Positions 15,435-26,943 of a DNA stretch of 40,503 nt are shown piece after piece (the first letter of the stretch is position 1; every line of letters begins with the position of its first letter). Origin of the DNA: Comamonadaceae bacterium. Lineage in GTDB: Bacteria; Pseudomonadota; Gammaproteobacteria; Burkholderiales; Burkholderiaceae_C. The position numbers were made by a program, and so were the translations under genes. The stretch covers positions 1 through 40,503 of the forward strand of contig JAIXOX010000089.1 in assembly GCA_027486555.1 (NCBI GenBank), read 5' to 3'. The notes below the pieces were generated by a model, which saw only the letters and a list, made by a program, of their open reading frames with translations, was not told the origin of the DNA and did not search any database.

Positions 15435-17173
15435 ACCGTGGTCGCAGCGTGCAGCTGTCCTCTAGCCCTTTGCTGGCCAGCAAAACACCCGTTTGGCGGA
15501 GCAAATTGATTGTGGCGGCCATGGCATTGGGCTTCACAGGTCTGGTGGGGCGTGCTGCCCATGTGCAGGTCATTGAGAATGATTTTTTTATCCGCCAAGG
15601 TGAGCTGCGCTTTGCCCGAACACTCAGTTTGGCTGCCAATCGGGGGCGCGTACTTGATCGCAATGGTGTACTGCTTGCATCCAGTGTGCCTGCTCCAAGC
15701 ATCTGGGCCAATCCGGAAGATATAGATCGGGCAGACCCGGTCAAGTTGCGCCGACTGGCCAAACTGCTTGAGATGACGCCAGCCGAGTTGGACAAGAAGT
15801 TGCAAGACGACGAAAAAACATTCGTCTGGCTGCGTCGTCAACTCGATGAGCCTGTGGTCAAAGAAATTTTGGCGCTGGGCATCAAGGGTGTTTACGACAT
15901 CAAGGAATACAAGCGTCTTTACCCCGAAGGTGAGGCGGCTGCGCACATTGTCGGGTTCACCAACGTCGAAGACCAAGGCCAGGAGGGCGTGGAACTGATG
16001 TTCCAAAAGCAGCTTTCTGGCAAGGCGGGTTCGCGCCGTGTGATCAAGGACAGGTTGGGTCGCGTGGTGGAAGCTGTTGGCGAGACCGTTCCACCCGTTG
16101 ATGGCCAAGACCTGCAATTGAGCATTGACAGCAAGGTCCAGTTTTATGCTTATCAAAAACTGCGTGAAGCGGTGTTGGAGCACAAGGCCAAAGCGGGCAG
16201 CGTGGTGGTGCTCGATGCCCAAACGGGCGAAATTCTGGCCTTGACCAACTACCCCAGTTATTCGCCAGCCAAGCGGGGTAATTTGGGCGGGGAGCAACTG
16301 CGCAACCGCGCCTTGACCGACACCTTTGAGCCCGGCTCGACCATGAAGCCGTTTGCTGTGGCCTTGGCTCTTGAAAAGGGCTTGGTCAAACCTGAGACGA
16401 TGATTCAAACCGCGCCCGGTCGGATCAACATCAGCGGATCCACCATTTCAGATGCTCACCCGCACGGGTTGCTCTCGGTCAACGAGGTCATTCAGAAATC
16501 AAGCAACGTGGGCACCGTCAAAATGGCCATGCAGTTGCAGCCGCGCGAAATGTGGGAAATGTATGCCCAAGTGGGATTTGGTCAAAAACCACAGCTGCCA
16601 TTTCCGGGGGTGGTGAGTGGGCGTTTGCGGCCCTACAAAACCTGGCGGCCAATTGAGCAAGCGACCATGAGTTATGGCTACGGTATTTCGGGCAGTTTGT
16701 TTCAAGTGGCCCGTGCCTACACCGTGTTTGCACGAGATGGTGAAGTGGTGCCCGCCACCATGCTCAAGACCGAAGGGCAGGTTCAGGGAGAGCGGGTCAT
16801 CAGCGCTCAAAACGCCAAGGCCATGCGCAAGATGCTGCACATGGCCGCAGGCCCGGGCGGAACGGCACAAAAAGCCCAGACCATGGGTTTCTCCGTGGGA
16901 GGCAAAACCGGCACCGCCCATAAACAAGAGGGCAAGGGGTACGTCGGCAAAAAGTACCGGGGTTTCTTTGTCGGCATGGCGCCCATTGAGGCGCCCAGAA
17001 TCATTGTGGCCGTCATGATTGATGAGCCCAGCAATGGCCTTTACTACGGGGGTGATGTGGCGGCACCCGTGTTCAGTCAGACGGTACAACAAACTTTGCG
17101 TTTGATGGGTGTGCAGCCCGATATCGCCGTGAAACCACAAATTGTGGCCAAGTCGGTGGAGGAGTCATTTTGA
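15431..17173 (+). CDS. ftsI: Penicillin-binding protein 3, septal transpeptidase FtsI
   Basis: A 580-residue class B penicillin-binding protein. One N-terminal membrane anchor (about residues 25-45) is followed by the pedestal domain (RGRVLDRNGVLLASS) and the transpeptidase domain. The catalytic serine is S303 in GSTMK, the SxN motif is SSN in QKSSNVG, and the KTGTA box starts at residue 492. It cross-links septal peptidoglycan in the periplasm together with FtsW. Start and stop overlap ftsL and murE by 4 nt each. Nothing suggests loss of function. Confidence 0.97.
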   Translation: MNRGRSVQLSSSPLLASKTPVWRSKLIVAAMALGFTGLVGRAAHVQVIENDFFIRQGELRFARTLSLAANRGRVLDRNGVLLASSVPAPSIWANPEDIDRADPVKLRRLAKLLEMTPAELDKKLQDDEKTFVWLRRQLDEPVVKEILALGIKGVYDIKEYKRLYPEGEAAAHIVGFTNVEDQGQEGVELMFQKQLSGKAGSRRVIKDRLGRVVEAVGETVPPVDGQDLQLSIDSKVQFYAYQKLREAVLEHKAKAGSVVVLDAQTGEILALTNYPSYSPAKRGNLGGEQLRNRALTDTFEPGSTMKPFAVALALEKGLVKPETMIQTAPGRINISGSTISDAHPHGLLSVNEVIQKSSNVGTVKMAMQLQPREMWEMYAQVGFGQKPQLPFPGVVSGRLRPYKTWRPIEQATMSYGYGISGSLFQVARAYTVFARDGEVVPATMLKTEGQVQGERVISAQNAKAMRKMLHMAAGPGGTAQKAQTMGFSVGGKTGTAHKQEGKGYVGKKYRGFFVGMAPIEAPRIIVAVMIDEPSNGLYYGGDVAAPVFSQTVQQTLRLMGVQPDIAVKPQIVAKSVEESF

Positions 17174-18714
17174 TCCACACCTTGCACACAGCCACCGAGG
17201 CGGCGCAATGGCTGCGCTCTCGCGTGAGCGGCGTTTTGCGCACCGATAGCCGCATGGTTGAGCCCGGCGATGCGTTCATTGCCTGGCCTGGTGCTGCCAC
17301 CGATGGCCGCAAGTATGTGATGCAAGCCTTGCAACAGGGTGCGAGTGCATGTTTGATGGAGGCCTTGGACCATGAGCCTTGGCTCACTGGCGTGGCGCAA
17401 GAATGGCATTCGACTTTGGCCGTCATGCCCGGCCTGAAAGCCCAAACCGGATGGGTGGCGGACGCCTATTACCAACATCCCAGCCAAGCATTGAATGTGC
17501 TGGCGGTCACAGGCACCAATGGCAAAACGTCCACCGCCTGGTGGTTGGCGCAGGCCCTGTCATCGCCCGTGTTGGGACAAGCCTGCGGTTTGGTGGGGAC
17601 CTTGGGTGTGGGGCGGTTGCCGCATTTGGTCAGCACCGGCATGACCACCCCCGACCCGGTGTTGATGCAGCGGCAGTTCCGTGAGTTTGTCGACCAAGGC
17701 GTGACGCACTGCGCCATTGAGGCCTCGTCGATTGGTTTGGCCGAACATCGTCTGGACGGTACGCACATGGGTGTGGCCGTGTTCACCAATTTCACACAAG
17801 ACCACCTGGATTACCACGGAGACATGGGCCGTTATTGGGCGGCCAAAGCCGCCTTGTTTGCCTGGCCTGGCCTGCATTCGGCGGTCATCAACATGGACGA
17901 TGCCCAGGGTGCCCAATTGGCGCGCCAACTGAGCACCGGGGATGTCTCGGTTTGGACTTGTTCACGCCGTGGCCCTGCACGTTTGCAAGCGGTGGCATTG
18001 CCCCACCCGCACGGCATCGCCTTTGAAGTGCATGAGGGCCATGAAGTTCACACCTTGCATACCCGCTTGCTGGGGGACTACAACATTGACAACTTGTTGG
18101 GCGTCATGGGGGCCATGAGGGCGTTGGGCATTGCTTTGGCACAGGCCGTGCAAGCCTGCACCCACCTGACGTCGGTGCCCGGACGCATGCAGGCCGTGAG
18201 CCTGGATGGGGCATTGACCCAAGAAGCCCTGGCCCTGCAACAGCTGCCCATGGTCGTGGTGGACTACGCCCATACCCCGGATGCGGTGTCGCATGCTTTG
18301 ATCGCCTTGCGTTCCATGGCGACGGCCCGAGGTGGTCAGTTGTGGTGTGTGTTGGGTTGTGGCGGAGACCGAGATGCGAGCAAACGGCCCCAAATGGCCG
18401 CTGCCGCCCAGGCCGCTGCCGATCAGTTGGTGATCACCAGTGACAACCCCCGCTCGGAATCTCCTGAGGCGATTTTGGCCGACATGTTGGCTGGCTTGAT
18501 GCGTACGGATTCGGTGCGCATTCAGTTGGACCGTGCGCGGGCGGTGAGTGAGGTGGTCGCTTTGGCCGATGCCGCTGACGTGGTGTTGGTGGCTGGCAAA
18601 GGCCATGAAAGCACGCAAGAGATCATGGGTGTTTTTCACCCCTATTCGGACGTGACACAGGTGTTATCGGCATTGCAGTCGCGCCGTGCATGCCTTCAGG
18701 GGGAGGGTGCATGA
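17170..18714 (+). CDS. murE: UDP-MurNAc-tripeptide synthetase (meso-diaminopimelate-adding) MurE
   Basis: A 514-residue Mur ligase adding the third amino acid to UDP-MurNAc-Ala-Glu in the cytoplasm. The ATP loop is VTGTNGKTSTAWW (about residue 112 on), DYAHTPDA and GCGGDRDASKRP are present, and the DNPRSESP motif starts at D425. DNPR identifies meso-diaminopimelate as substrate, matching dapF in this window. The start is a TTG within TTGA, overlapping the ftsI stop by 4 nt. The first in-frame ATG is much later and would remove conserved sequence. The C-terminal KGHESTQE is intact. Confidence 0.95.
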   Translation: MIHTLHTATEAAQWLRSRVSGVLRTDSRMVEPGDAFIAWPGAATDGRKYVMQALQQGASACLMEALDHEPWLTGVAQEWHSTLAVMPGLKAQTGWVADAYYQHPSQALNVLAVTGTNGKTSTAWWLAQALSSPVLGQACGLVGTLGVGRLPHLVSTGMTTPDPVLMQRQFREFVDQGVTHCAIEASSIGLAEHRLDGTHMGVAVFTNFTQDHLDYHGDMGRYWAAKAALFAWPGLHSAVINMDDAQGAQLARQLSTGDVSVWTCSRRGPARLQAVALPHPHGIAFEVHEGHEVHTLHTRLLGDYNIDNLLGVMGAMRALGIALAQAVQACTHLTSVPGRMQAVSLDGALTQEALALQQLPMVVVDYAHTPDAVSHALIALRSMATARGGQLWCVLGCGGDRDASKRPQMAAAAQAAADQLVITSDNPRSESPEAILADMLAGLMRTDSVRIQLDRARAVSEVVALADAADVVLVAGKGHESTQEIMGVFHPYSDVTQVLSALQSRRACLQGEGA

Positions 18715-20192
18715 TGGCTCAACAAATCGGCATGCAGCTCCATTTGCAACAGGCTTTGGACTGGCTCAGTCACGCGCATGGCATCGGCTTGGCATCCGTT
18801 GTGGCCGACCGCGTGCACACCGACAGCCGCAGTTTGCAAGCCGGTGACTTCTTTGTGGCCTTGCGGGGTGAGCGTTTTGATGGCAACCAGTTCATCGCCC
18901 AAGCCAAAGCGCAAGGGGCCGTGGCCGTGGTGTGCGAAGTCTCGGGTCAAGCGCAGGCCGTCCTTCATGGCTTGCCTGCCTTGGTGGTGCCCGATGCCCG
19001 CATCGCTTTGGGTGAGCTGGCAAAGGGCTGGCGCGCACAGTTCGATTTGCCGCTCATCGCGGTGACTGGCAGCAATGGCAAAACCACCGTCACTCAGATG
19101 GTCGCGTCCATCTTGCGCGCCCATGCAGGCACCAATGCCTTGTCCACGCAAGGCAACTTGAACAACGACATTGGTGTGCCGCTGACCTTGTTCAATCTGC
19201 GCGCTCACCACCGCATCGCAGTGCTGGAGTTGGGCATGAACCATCCGGGTGAAATCGCTTATTTGGCGGGCTTGGCGCAAGCCAACGTGGCCTTGGTCAA
19301 CAATGCACAACGCGAACACCAGGAGTTCATGGGCACTGTGGAGGCGGTGGCCCATGAAAATGGTGCCGTGTTACAAGCCTTGCCTTCTGACGGTGTGGCC
19401 ATTTACCCCGCAGACGACAACTACACGCCAGTGTGGCAAGCCCTGTCTGGCGAGCGAGAACAGCACACGTTTGCCATGTCTTTTGGCGGTGATCTTGCCG
19501 ATGGTGCGGCCCATTCGCGGGCAGATGTTCGAGCCCAAGACGTGGTTTGGCAATCGGATGCCTGGCAATTCATATTGGCCACGCCCCAGGGTACAGCACC
19601 TGTTCGGCTGCAGATTGCAGGCCGTCACAACGTGAAAAACGCATTGGCAGCCAGTGCCTGCGCATTGGCTGCGGGCGTGCCGCTGTCCACGGTGGTGCAA
19701 GGTTTGCAAGCCTTTGAACCTGTCAAAGGCCGTTCGCGCGCCTGGGTCGTGCCAAGCCCATCAGGCACCACCACTTTGGTGGACGACACCTACAACGCCA
19801 ACCCTGATTCTGTGCGTGCAGCCATTGATGTGCTGGCCGAGTTGCCCGCGCCGCGCTTGTTGGTGCTGGGGGACATGGGCGAAGTGGGCGATCAAGGGGC
19901 TGCGTTTCATGCAGAAGTGGGTGCCTACGCAGCCGAACGTGGCATCGAGGCCGTCTATGCCTTAGGCGACTTGTCTGCACATGCCGCCCGTGCGTTTGGG
20001 GCGGCACACCATTGCCAGAACATGGAACAGTTGTTGGCCCATGTCTTGCAAAACGCGCATCAATTTCAAAGTGTGGTGGTCAAAGGTTCACGTTTCATGA
20101 AGATGGAACGCGTGGTCGAAGCCCTGCTGTCACGGGGTGAAGACCGCCGCACTGAACATCACCATCAAAAAGGGGAGGCCCATGCTGCTTAG
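18711..20192 (+). CDS. murF: UDP-MurNAc-tripeptide--D-Ala-D-Ala ligase MurF
   Basis: A 493-residue Mur ligase that adds D-Ala-D-Ala to complete the UDP-MurNAc-pentapeptide. Seen are [17 protein letters not shown] (N-terminal domain), the ATP loop [13 protein letters not shown] near residue 120, [33 protein letters not shown] and [15 protein letters not shown]. The ATG at 18711 lies in ATGATG after GGGGGAGGG and overlaps the murE stop by 4 nt; an ATG three bases later is equally possible. It ends 11 nt inside mraY. Confidence 0.96.
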   Translation: MMAQQIGMQLHLQQALDWLSHAHGIGLASVVADRVHTDSRSLQAGDFFVALRGERFDGNQFIAQAKAQGAVAVVCEVSGQAQAVLHGLPALVVPDARIALGELAKGWRAQFDLPLIAVTGSNGKTTVTQMVASILRAHAGTNALSTQGNLNNDIGVPLTLFNLRAHHRIAVLELGMNHPGEIAYLAGLAQANVALVNNAQREHQEFMGTVEAVAHENGAVLQALPSDGVAIYPADDNYTPVWQALSGEREQHTFAMSFGGDLADGAAHSRADVRAQDVVWQSDAWQFILATPQGTAPVRLQIAGRHNVKNALAASACALAAGVPLSTVVQGLQAFEPVKGRSRAWVVPSPSGTTTLVDDTYNANPDSVRAAIDVLAELPAPRLLVLGDMGEVGDQGAAFHAEVGAYAAERGIEAVYALGDLSAHAARAFGAAHHCQNMEQLLAHVLQNAHQFQSVVVKGSRFMKMERVVEALLSRGEDRRTEHHHQKGEAHAA

Positions 20193-21360
20193 TTTGGCCC
20201 AATGGTTGCAAAGTCTGTCGCCCGAATGGGGATTTTTGCGCGTTTTTCAATACATCACCTTTCGTGCCGTGATGGCCGCGATGACGGCGCTTCTGATTGG
20301 TTTGGCAGCAGGGCCCTTTGTGATCCGTCGCCTGACATCTCTCAAGATTGGTCAGCCGATTCGCGGTTATGGCATGGAGTCGCACCTGTCCAAAAGCGGC
20401 ACGCCCACCATGGGCGGGGTGCTGATTTTGTTGTCCATTGCCGTGTCCACTTTGTTGTGGTTTGACCTGTCCAACCGTTTTGTCTGGATCGTGCTGATCG
20501 TCACTTTGGGTTTTGGCGCCATTGGTTGGGTGGATGACTGGCGCAAAGTGGTCAACAAAGACCCGGAGGGCATGCGCTCGCGCGAAAAGTATTTCTGGCA
20601 ATCGGTGGTGGGTTTGTTGGCGGCGCTGTATTTGGTCTTCAGTATTTCAGAGGTGTCCAACATGCGTGTGTTGGACTTGTTTGGAAAATGGATTTTGTCG
20701 GGTTTTGATGTCAACTTGCCGCCCAAGGCTGGTTTGCAAGTGCCGTTTTTCAAAGAAATCAACTACCCCTTGGGTGTACTTGGCTTTGTGCTCTTGACCT
20801 ATTTGGTGATCGTGGGGTCCAGCAACGCGGTCAACCTCACCGATGGCCTGGACGGTCTGGCGATCATGCCCGTTGTCATGGTGGGTTCGGCGCTGGGGGT
20901 GTTTGCATATGTGACGGGCAGTTCGGTTTATTCCAAATACCTTTTCTTGCCTCACATTCCGGGTTCTGGCGAGTTGCTGATTTTCTGTGCCGCCATGGCG
21001 GGTGCTGGTTTGGCGTTTTTGTGGTTCAACACCCACCCGGCGCAGGTCTTCATGGGTGATGTGGGGGCCTTGGCCTTGGGGGCGGCGCTGGGCACCATCG
21101 CGGTCATCGTGCGCCAGGAAATCGTGCTGGCCATCATGGGCGGGATTTTTGTCGTTGAGGCCTTGTCGGTCATGGCCCAAGTGACCTGGTTCAAATACAC
21201 CAAAAGGAAATACGGCCAAGGTCGACGTATTTTGAAAATGGCACCGTTGCACCACCATTTTGAAAAAAGCGGCTGGAAAGAAACACAAGTGGTGGTGCGG
21301 TTCTGGATCATCACCATGCTGTTGTGCCTGGTCGGTTTGTCAACCCTGAAGCTGAGGTAA
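20182..21360 (+). CDS. mraY: Phospho-MurNAc-pentapeptide transferase MraY
   Basis: A 392-residue polytopic protein (about ten membrane segments) that transfers phospho-MurNAc-pentapeptide to undecaprenyl phosphate, forming lipid I. Active-site stretches are [35 protein letters not shown] and [11 protein letters not shown]. The start at 20182 is set by a strong GGGGAGG 4 nt upstream and by the usual length of betaproteobacterial MraY. An ATG at 20137 in the same frame lies well inside murF. murD starts 3 nt after the stop codon. Confidence 0.97.
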   Translation: MLLSLAQWLQSLSPEWGFLRVFQYITFRAVMAAMTALLIGLAAGPFVIRRLTSLKIGQPIRGYGMESHLSKSGTPTMGGVLILLSIAVSTLLWFDLSNRFVWIVLIVTLGFGAIGWVDDWRKVVNKDPEGMRSREKYFWQSVVGLLAALYLVFSISEVSNMRVLDLFGKWILSGFDVNLPPKAGLQVPFFKEINYPLGVLGFVLLTYLVIVGSSNAVNLTDGLDGLAIMPVVMVGSALGVFAYVTGSSVYSKYLFLPHIPGSGELLIFCAAMAGAGLAFLWFNTHPAQVFMGDVGALALGAALGTIAVIVRQEIVLAIMGGIFVVEALSVMAQVTWFKYTKRKYGQGRRILKMAPLHHHFEKSGWKETQVVVRFWIITMLLCLVGLSTLKLR

Positions 21361-21363
21361 GCC

Positions 21364-23157
21364 ATGCAGCTTCAAGGTCAACACGTTCTGATTCTCGGTT
21401 TGGGTGCTTCGGGCCTGGCGATGGCCCGTTGGTGCGCGCATGCCGGGGCCAACGTGACCGTGGCCGATACGCGTGACACGCCTCCTCAATTGGCGGCCTT
21501 GCAGGCCGAATGGCCAGAAGTGCGTTTTGTGCCTGGCCCCTTTGGAGCCGAATTGGTCGAGGGCACTTCGGTGCGTGCCGTGTTCCGCAGTCCTGGCTTG
21601 ACGCCAGTGGTGGTGACCCCTGTGCTGGATGCGGCCAAAAACATGGGTTTGTGGCAAGGCGGCGAATTGAGCTTGTTTGCCCAAGGCCTGCAGGACTTGA
21701 AAACCCGTTTTGGCTACGCGCCACAGGTGTTGGCCATCACCGGCACCAATGGCAAAACCACGGTGACCTCGCTGACGGGGCAGTTGGTGGCGCGTGCGGG
21801 CAAAACCGTGAAGGTCGCAGGCAACATTGGCCCCACATTGCTCGACACCTTGACCCAGGCCATGGCGCAAGCTCAGGCACAGGTGGCGCAAGAAGATGCA
21901 CAAGCCGATCCCAAAACTGAGCCTGCAGACGCAGAGGCCTGCGAGGAAGTGGCATCCAGCGCAACTGAAACACAGGGTTCAGATCAGGACCAAGACCAGC
22001 ACCAGGAATTGAGTGTTGACGGTGAGCACGACAAGGGTCAATCCGCAGAACAAGCCAGCGCTTCAGAAGACAACGATTCGAGCGAAAACGATGAAGCGAC
22101 TGCGCCCCTGTTGGCCGCGATCGCTCCTGTGCGCGTGCACCCCATGGCCCAGGCTTTGCCGCAGGTCTGGGTGTTGGAGTTGTCGAGCTTCCAACTCGAC
22201 AGCAGCGAGGGTTTTGAGCCCAGCGCCGCCACCGTCCTCAATCTCTCACAAGACCATCTGGACTGGCATGGCAGCATGGCCGCTTATGGGCAAGCCAAAG
22301 CCCGCATTTTTGGTGCGCAAGCCCTCATGGTGCTCAACCGCGATGACCCCCAAGTCATGGACATGCGTCCAGCGCCCATCAAGGTCAAACTGCAAAAAAC
22401 CATCGAGCGCGCCTGTTTGACCTTTGGTGCTGACATGCCGCAAAGGCCGGGAGATTTCGGGATTGAAGTGACCCATGGCATGACCTGGTTGGTTCGGGCT
22501 TTGGAGGCCGATGAAACGCGTCGCCGCCGCAAGGACGAAGCCGAAGAGTTGCACTTTCAGCGTTTGATGCCCGCCGATGCCTTGCGCATTCGCGGTCGGC
22601 ACAACGCCGTCAACGCCCTGGCTGCACTGGCCTTGGCGACCAGCGCAGGGTGTGCTTTGGGTCCCATGTTGTATGGACTGCGTGAATACCGGGGAGAACC
22701 GCACCGTGTCGAACCGGTGGCCATCGTCAATGAGGTGGAATATTTTGACGACAGCAAGGGCACCAATGTGGGGGCCACGGTCGCGGCCGTGCAGGGCCTG
22801 GGTGCCGAGCGACGTGTGGTGGTGATCATGGGAGGGGAAGGCAAAGGCCAGGATTTCACGCCTTTGGCCGCTCCCGTTGCGCGCTATGTTCGAGCCGTGA
22901 TCCTGATTGGACGGGATGCGCCCCTCATTCGTGAGGCCTTGCAAGCGGCGGGTGTTCCGTTGAGCGATGCGCAGGACATGCACGATGCGGTGCGGCAAGC
23001 TGCCAACTTGGCACATTCGGGTGATGCGGTGTTGATGTCCCCTGCTTGCGCCAGTTTTGACATGTTCGACAACTATGGGCACAGGGCCCAAGTGTTTTGC
23101 CAAGCGGTGGCCGATCTGGCGCAAGACGCTGGCATGACCATGGAGGGCGGCTTGTGA
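21364..23157 (+). CDS. murD: UDP-MurNAc-L-alanine--D-glutamate ligase MurD with large acidic insertion
   Basis: A 597-residue MurD, against about 440-500 in most bacteria. It adds D-glutamate to UDP-MurNAc-Ala. The N-terminal Rossmann domain ([14 protein letters not shown]), the ATP loop GTNGKTT (127-133), [38 protein letters not shown] and the C-terminal [17 protein letters not shown] are all intact. The extra length is mainly one stretch at about residues 165-262, rich in Asp, Glu, Gln, Ala and Ser, between [13 protein letters not shown] and [13 protein letters not shown], where other MurDs have only a few residues. A second, smaller charged insertion ([16 protein letters not shown]) lies near residue 385. 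The catalytic parts being complete, the enzyme should be active. Confidence 0.95.
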   Translation: MQLQGQHVLILGLGASGLAMARWCAHAGANVTVADTRDTPPQLAALQAEWPEVRFVPGPFGAELVEGTSVRAVFRSPGLTPVVVTPVLDAAKNMGLWQGGELSLFAQGLQDLKTRFGYAPQVLAITGTNGKTTVTSLTGQLVARAGKTVKVAGNIGPTLLDTLTQAMAQAQAQVAQEDAQADPKTEPADAEACEEVASSATETQGSDQDQDQHQELSVDGEHDKGQSAEQASASEDNDSSENDEATAPLLAAIAPVRVHPMAQALPQVWVLELSSFQLDSSEGFEPSAATVLNLSQDHLDWHGSMAAYGQAKARIFGAQALMVLNRDDPQVMDMRPAPIKVKLQKTIERACLTFGADMPQRPGDFGIEVTHGMTWLVRALEADETRRRRKDEAEELHFQRLMPADALRIRGRHNAVNALAALALATSAGCALGPMLYGLREYRGEPHRVEPVAIVNEVEYFDDSKGTNVGATVAAVQGLGAERRVVVIMGGEGKGQDFTPLAAPVARYVRAVILIGRDAPLIREALQAAGVPLSDAQDMHDAVRQAANLAHSGDAVLMSPACASFDMFDNYGHRAQVFCQAVADLAQDAGMTMEGGL

Positions 23158-24449
23158 GCGAAACCTTGAATTTTTCGCAGCGCATGCAAGCCACACGCGC
23201 ACGGTGGGGAGAGATGTTTGGCTTGGCCGTGGGTGGGCCAGGTCATGCCCAAGGATTGCCGGTCAATTTGGGCGGATACGAATTCGCACGCCCACCCTCC
23301 AGCACGGTCGCCAGTTTGCAAGGCGTGGACAAAGCTTTGGTCGGGGTGGTGGTGGCCTTGCTGATGTGGGGCCTGGTCATGGTGTATTCGGCATCGATTG
23401 CCATGCCTGACAACCCCAAATTTTCACGCTATGCGCACACCCACTTCTTGGTTCGACATGCCATCGCCATGGTGGCCGGTTGTGTGATGGCCTTGTTGGC
23501 CTTCCAAGTGCCCATGCAAAACTGGGAGAAAGTGGCCAAACCCTTGTTTGTGCTGTCTTTGGTCTTGCTGGCCTTGGTGTTGATTCCCTTTATCGGCAAA
23601 GGGGTCAATGGTGCCAGGCGTTGGATTTCCTTTGGGGTGATCAATTTTCAGCCCTCAGAGTTGGCCAAGTTGGCCACCATCATCTATGCCGCCGACTACA
23701 TGGTCCGCAAAATGGATGTCAAGGAAGACTTTATTCGTGCCGTTTGGCCCATGGGCACTGCGGTGGCTTTAGCGGGTGTGTTTTTGTTGGCTGAGCCCGA
23801 CATGGGGGCTTTCATCGTGATCGCCATCATTGCCATGGGCATCTTGTTTTTGGGTGGTGTGAATGCCCGCATGTTCTTTCTGATCTTTACAGTTTTGGTC
23901 TCTGCCTTTGTGATCATGATTGCGGCGTCACCGTGGCGACGAGAGCGGATTTTTGCTTACTTGGACCCCTTCAGTGCTGAGCATGCCTTGAACAAAGGTT
24001 ACCAGTTGACGCATTCCTTGATTGCCATTGGCCGTGGCGAAATCTGGGGTGTTGGTTTGGGTGGGAGTGTGGAAAAACTGCACTGGTTACCTGAAGCCCA
24101 CACTGATTTTTTATTGGCGGTAATTGGTGAAGAGTTTGGATTGATTGGGGTGACCTTGGTCATCTTTTTGTTTTTGTGGCTCAGTCGGCGAATCATGGTG
24201 ATTGGGCGTCAGGCCATTGCGCTGGAAAAGGTTTTCTCGGGCTTGGTGGCCCAAGGGGTGGGCATCTGGATTGGTTTTCAGGCGTTCATCAACATGGGCG
24301 TGAACCTGGGTGCTTTGCCGACCAAGGGGCTGACTTTGCCACTGATGAGCTATGGCGGTTCGGCCATCATGATGAATCTGATCGCGATTGCCATCGTTTT
24401 GCGCATTGACATTGAAAACAAACAAATGATGCGTGGAGGGCGAGCATGA
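23154..24449 (+). CDS. ftsW: Septal peptidoglycan polymerase FtsW (SEDS family)
   Basis: A 431-residue SEDS glycosyltransferase with about ten membrane segments after a cytoplasmic N-terminal tail of about 60 residues. It polymerises lipid II at the septum as partner of FtsI. Characteristic segments are [46 protein letters not shown] (with the catalytic Asp region) and [21 protein letters not shown]. The GTG at 23154 overlaps the murD stop by 4 nt (GTGA) and follows GGAGGG. The tail is longer than in E. coli. Confidence 0.95.
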   Translation: MSETLNFSQRMQATRARWGEMFGLAVGGPGHAQGLPVNLGGYEFARPPSSTVASLQGVDKALVGVVVALLMWGLVMVYSASIAMPDNPKFSRYAHTHFLVRHAIAMVAGCVMALLAFQVPMQNWEKVAKPLFVLSLVLLALVLIPFIGKGVNGARRWISFGVINFQPSELAKLATIIYAADYMVRKMDVKEDFIRAVWPMGTAVALAGVFLLAEPDMGAFIVIAIIAMGILFLGGVNARMFFLIFTVLVSAFVIMIAASPWRRERIFAYLDPFSAEHALNKGYQLTHSLIAIGRGEIWGVGLGGSVEKLHWLPEAHTDFLLAVIGEEFGLIGVTLVIFLFLWLSRRIMVIGRQAIALEKVFSGLVAQGVGIWIGFQAFINMGVNLGALPTKGLTLPLMSYGGSAIMMNLIAIAIVLRIDIENKQMMRGGRA

Positions 24450-25516
24450 ACACCAAGACGAAAACAGCCTTGGTCATGGCCGGGGGCACAGGGGGCCATA
24501 TTTTCCCGGGATTGGCCGTGGCCCAAGCGCTGCGCGAAGAAGGTTGGTGTGTGCATTGGTTGGGGGCTCCCAACAGCATGGAAAACGACCTGGTGCCTGC
24601 ACGAGGTTTTGCTTTCGAGTCGGTGGATTTTGGGGGTGTACGCGGCAAAGGTTTGCAGACACTGGTGGTGTTGCCTTGGCGATTGCTGCGCGCATTTTGG
24701 CAAAGCGTGCAAGTGATTCGACGTGTCCAACCCGATGTGGTTTTGGGATTTGGGGGCTACATCACATTTCCTGGCGGAATGATGGCAAGCCTGTGGGGCA
24801 AGCCATTGATCTTGCACGAACAAAACTCTGTGGCTGGCATGGCGAACAAGGTCTTGGCGCAACTGGCTGATCGGGTGTTCATGGCTTTTCCGGGCGTTTT
24901 CAAAACCGGGCAGTGGGTGGGCAATCCCCTGCGGCGAGGATTTACCGAGCAGGCTTCACCTGGCAAAAGGTATGCCGCACGAACAGGTCCATTGCAATTG
25001 CTCGTGGTGGGAGGCAGTCTTGGGGCCAAAGCCTTGAATGACCTTGTGCCCAAGGCCTTGGCCTTGTTGCCACCAGAAAGCCGTCCACAAGTGGTCCACC
25101 AAAGTGGCGCCAAACAAATTGATGCTTTGCGCGCCAACTATTTGGCAGCAGGCGTGCAGGCTGAATTGACGCCGTTCATTGACGACACCGCCACGGCCTT
25201 TGCACAAGCCGATTTGGTGATCTGCCGCGCAGGGGCCAGCACGGTGACCGAATTGGCGGCCATTGGTGTGGCGGCGTTGTTCGTGCCCTTTCCCTTCGCG
25301 GTAGATGACCACCAAACCACCAATGCCCAATTTTTGGTGGCATCGGGCGGTGGTTGGCTGGTCCCGCAGTCCGAATTGACGGCCGACAGCTTGGCGGCGC
25401 GTTTGAAGGCGATGGACCGACATCAATTGCAGGTCCTGGCCGAAAGCGCCTGGGTTCACAAAAAAACAAATGCAACAAGAGAGCTTGTGATGGCTTGTGA
25501 GGAGTTGACAGCATGA
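24446..25516 (+). CDS. murG: UDP-GlcNAc:lipid I N-acetylglucosaminyltransferase MurG
   Basis: A 356-residue GT28 glycosyltransferase that adds GlcNAc to lipid I on the inner membrane face, giving lipid II. The N-terminal [55 protein letters not shown], the donor-binding [18 protein letters not shown] and [17 protein letters not shown] are all present. It overlaps ftsW and murC by 4 nt each (ATGA). Confidence 0.97.
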   Translation: MNTKTKTALVMAGGTGGHIFPGLAVAQALREEGWCVHWLGAPNSMENDLVPARGFAFESVDFGGVRGKGLQTLVVLPWRLLRAFWQSVQVIRRVQPDVVLGFGGYITFPGGMMASLWGKPLILHEQNSVAGMANKVLAQLADRVFMAFPGVFKTGQWVGNPLRRGFTEQASPGKRYAARTGPLQLLVVGGSLGAKALNDLVPKALALLPPESRPQVVHQSGAKQIDALRANYLAAGVQAELTPFIDDTATAFAQADLVICRAGASTVTELAAIGVAALFVPFPFAVDDHQTTNAQFLVASGGGWLVPQSELTADSLAARLKAMDRHQLQVLAESAWVHKKTNATRELVMACEELTA

Positions 25517-26943
25517 AACACGCCATCCGGAAAATTCATTTCATTGGCCTGGGTGGCTCGGGCATGAGTGGCATCGCCGAAGTGTTGTTCAATCTTGGCT
25601 ACCAAATATCGGGCTCAGATCTGGCTGACAGTGCCTCATTGCGGCGTTTGGCTGGTCTGGGTATCCAAACTCATGTCGGTCATGCGCCTGAAAACGTGCG
25701 CGATGCCGATGCTGTGGTGACTTCAACGGCAGTCAAGGCCGACAACCCTGAGGTCATCGCGGCCAAAGCCCGGCATGTGCCCATCGTGCCGCGTGCCGTC
25801 ATGCTCGCCGAGTTGATGCGCATGAAGCAAGGGGTGGCCATCGCAGGGACGCACGGCAAAACCACCACCACCAGCTTGGTGGCCAGCGTCTTGGCCGAGG
25901 CTGGATTGGACCCCACTTATGTCATTGGAGGACGCCTCAACAGTGCAGGCACCAACGCCAAACTGGGCACGGGTGAATACATCGTGGTGGAAGCCGATGA
26001 ATCGGATGCCTCATTTTTGAACCTGCTGCCGGTCATGGCCGTGGTCACCAACATAGACGCAGACCACATGGAGACATATGGACACGATCTGAATCGACTG
26101 AAGGGGGCCTTTGTCGAATTCTTGCACCGCATGCCTTTTTATGGAACGGCGATTGTGTGCAGTGATGATCCAGGCGTCCAGTCCATCGTTGACCAAATTG
26201 CTAGGCCTGTCACCACGTACGGTTTGCAAGCCGGTGCACAAGTGCGGGCTGTGGATGTGAAGGCTGAAAACGGGCAGATGCATTTCACGGTCAAGCGGCA
26301 AAACGGCGTCACTTTGCCGGATCTGCCCATCGTGTTGAATTTGCCGGGGGAGCACAACGTGCTCAATGCCTTGGCCGCCATTTCGGTGGCGGTGGAGTTG
26401 GGTGTGGATGACGAGGCCGTGCAACGCGCGTTGGTGCAATTCAAAGGTGTTGGTCGGCGCTTCCAGCGCTACGGTGATGTGGCCACGGTCGATGGCCAGG
26501 GTCACTTCACATTGATTGACGACTATGGCCACCATCCTGTCGAAATGGCGGCCACTTTGGCGGCTGCACGCGGGGCATTTCCTGGTCGGCGTTTGGTGTT
26601 GGCATTCCAGCCTCACCGATACAGCCGCACCCGTGACTGTTTTGAAGATTTTGTCAAAGTGATAGGTCATGGCTGCGACAGCGTGTTGCTTTGCGAGGTG
26701 TACGCCGCGGGTGAAGCACCGATCGTGGCGGCCGATGGTCGCTCATTGACCAGAGCGCTGCGTGTGGCTGGAAAGGTCGAGCCCGTCTTTGTGGACCGAG
26801 TCACCGACATGGCGCAGGCGGTGATGGACAATGCAAGACCCGGCGATGTGCTCATTTGCATGGGGGCGGGCTCCATTGGTGCAGTCCCTGCTCAAGTGGT
26901 CGAGTGGGCGTCTGGCAGCTCATCCAAAAAGGAGAAGTCATGA
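25513..26943 (+). CDS. murC: UDP-N-acetylmuramate--L-alanine ligase MurC
   Basis: A 476-residue Mur ligase adding the first amino acid, L-alanine, to UDP-MurNAc. The UDP-binding [14 protein letters not shown] is at the N-terminus, the ATP loop [17 protein letters not shown] near residue 113, then [55 protein letters not shown] and a C-terminal CMGAGSIG. All domains look complete. The start overlaps murG, and the stop overlaps the ddl start by 4 nt. Confidence 0.97.
   Translation: MKHAIRKIHFIGLGGSGMSGIAEVLFNLGYQISGSDLADSASLRRLAGLGIQTHVGHAPENVRDADAVVTSTAVKADNPEVIAAKARHVPIVPRAVMLAELMRMKQGVAIAGTHGKTTTTSLVASVLAEAGLDPTYVIGGRLNSAGTNAKLGTGEYIVVEADESDASFLNLLPVMAVVTNIDADHMETYGHDLNRLKGAFVEFLHRMPFYGTAIVCSDDPGVQSIVDQIARPVTTYGLQAGAQVRAVDVKAENGQMHFTVKRQNGVTLPDLPIVLNLPGEHNVLNALAAISVAVELGVDDEAVQRALVQFKGVGRRFQRYGDVATVDGQGHFTLIDDYGHHPVEMAATLAAARGAFPGRRLVLAFQPHRYSRTRDCFEDFVKVIGHGCDSVLLCEVYAAGEAPIVAADGRSLTRALRVAGKVEPVFVDRVTDMAQAVMDNARPGDVLICMGAGSIGAVPAQVVEWASGSSSKKEKS

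Noticed and set aside
15200..16408. A 402-codon minus-strand frame across ftsL and ftsI
   Set aside because: It is a shadow of essential dcw genes with no ribosome-binding site or domain.
21856..22155. Frameshift or sequencing error as the cause of the extra MurD sequence
   Set aside because: The frame stays open and both flanking conserved motifs are in the same frame. The composition is protein-like (acidic, low hydrophobicity) rather than out-of-frame translation.
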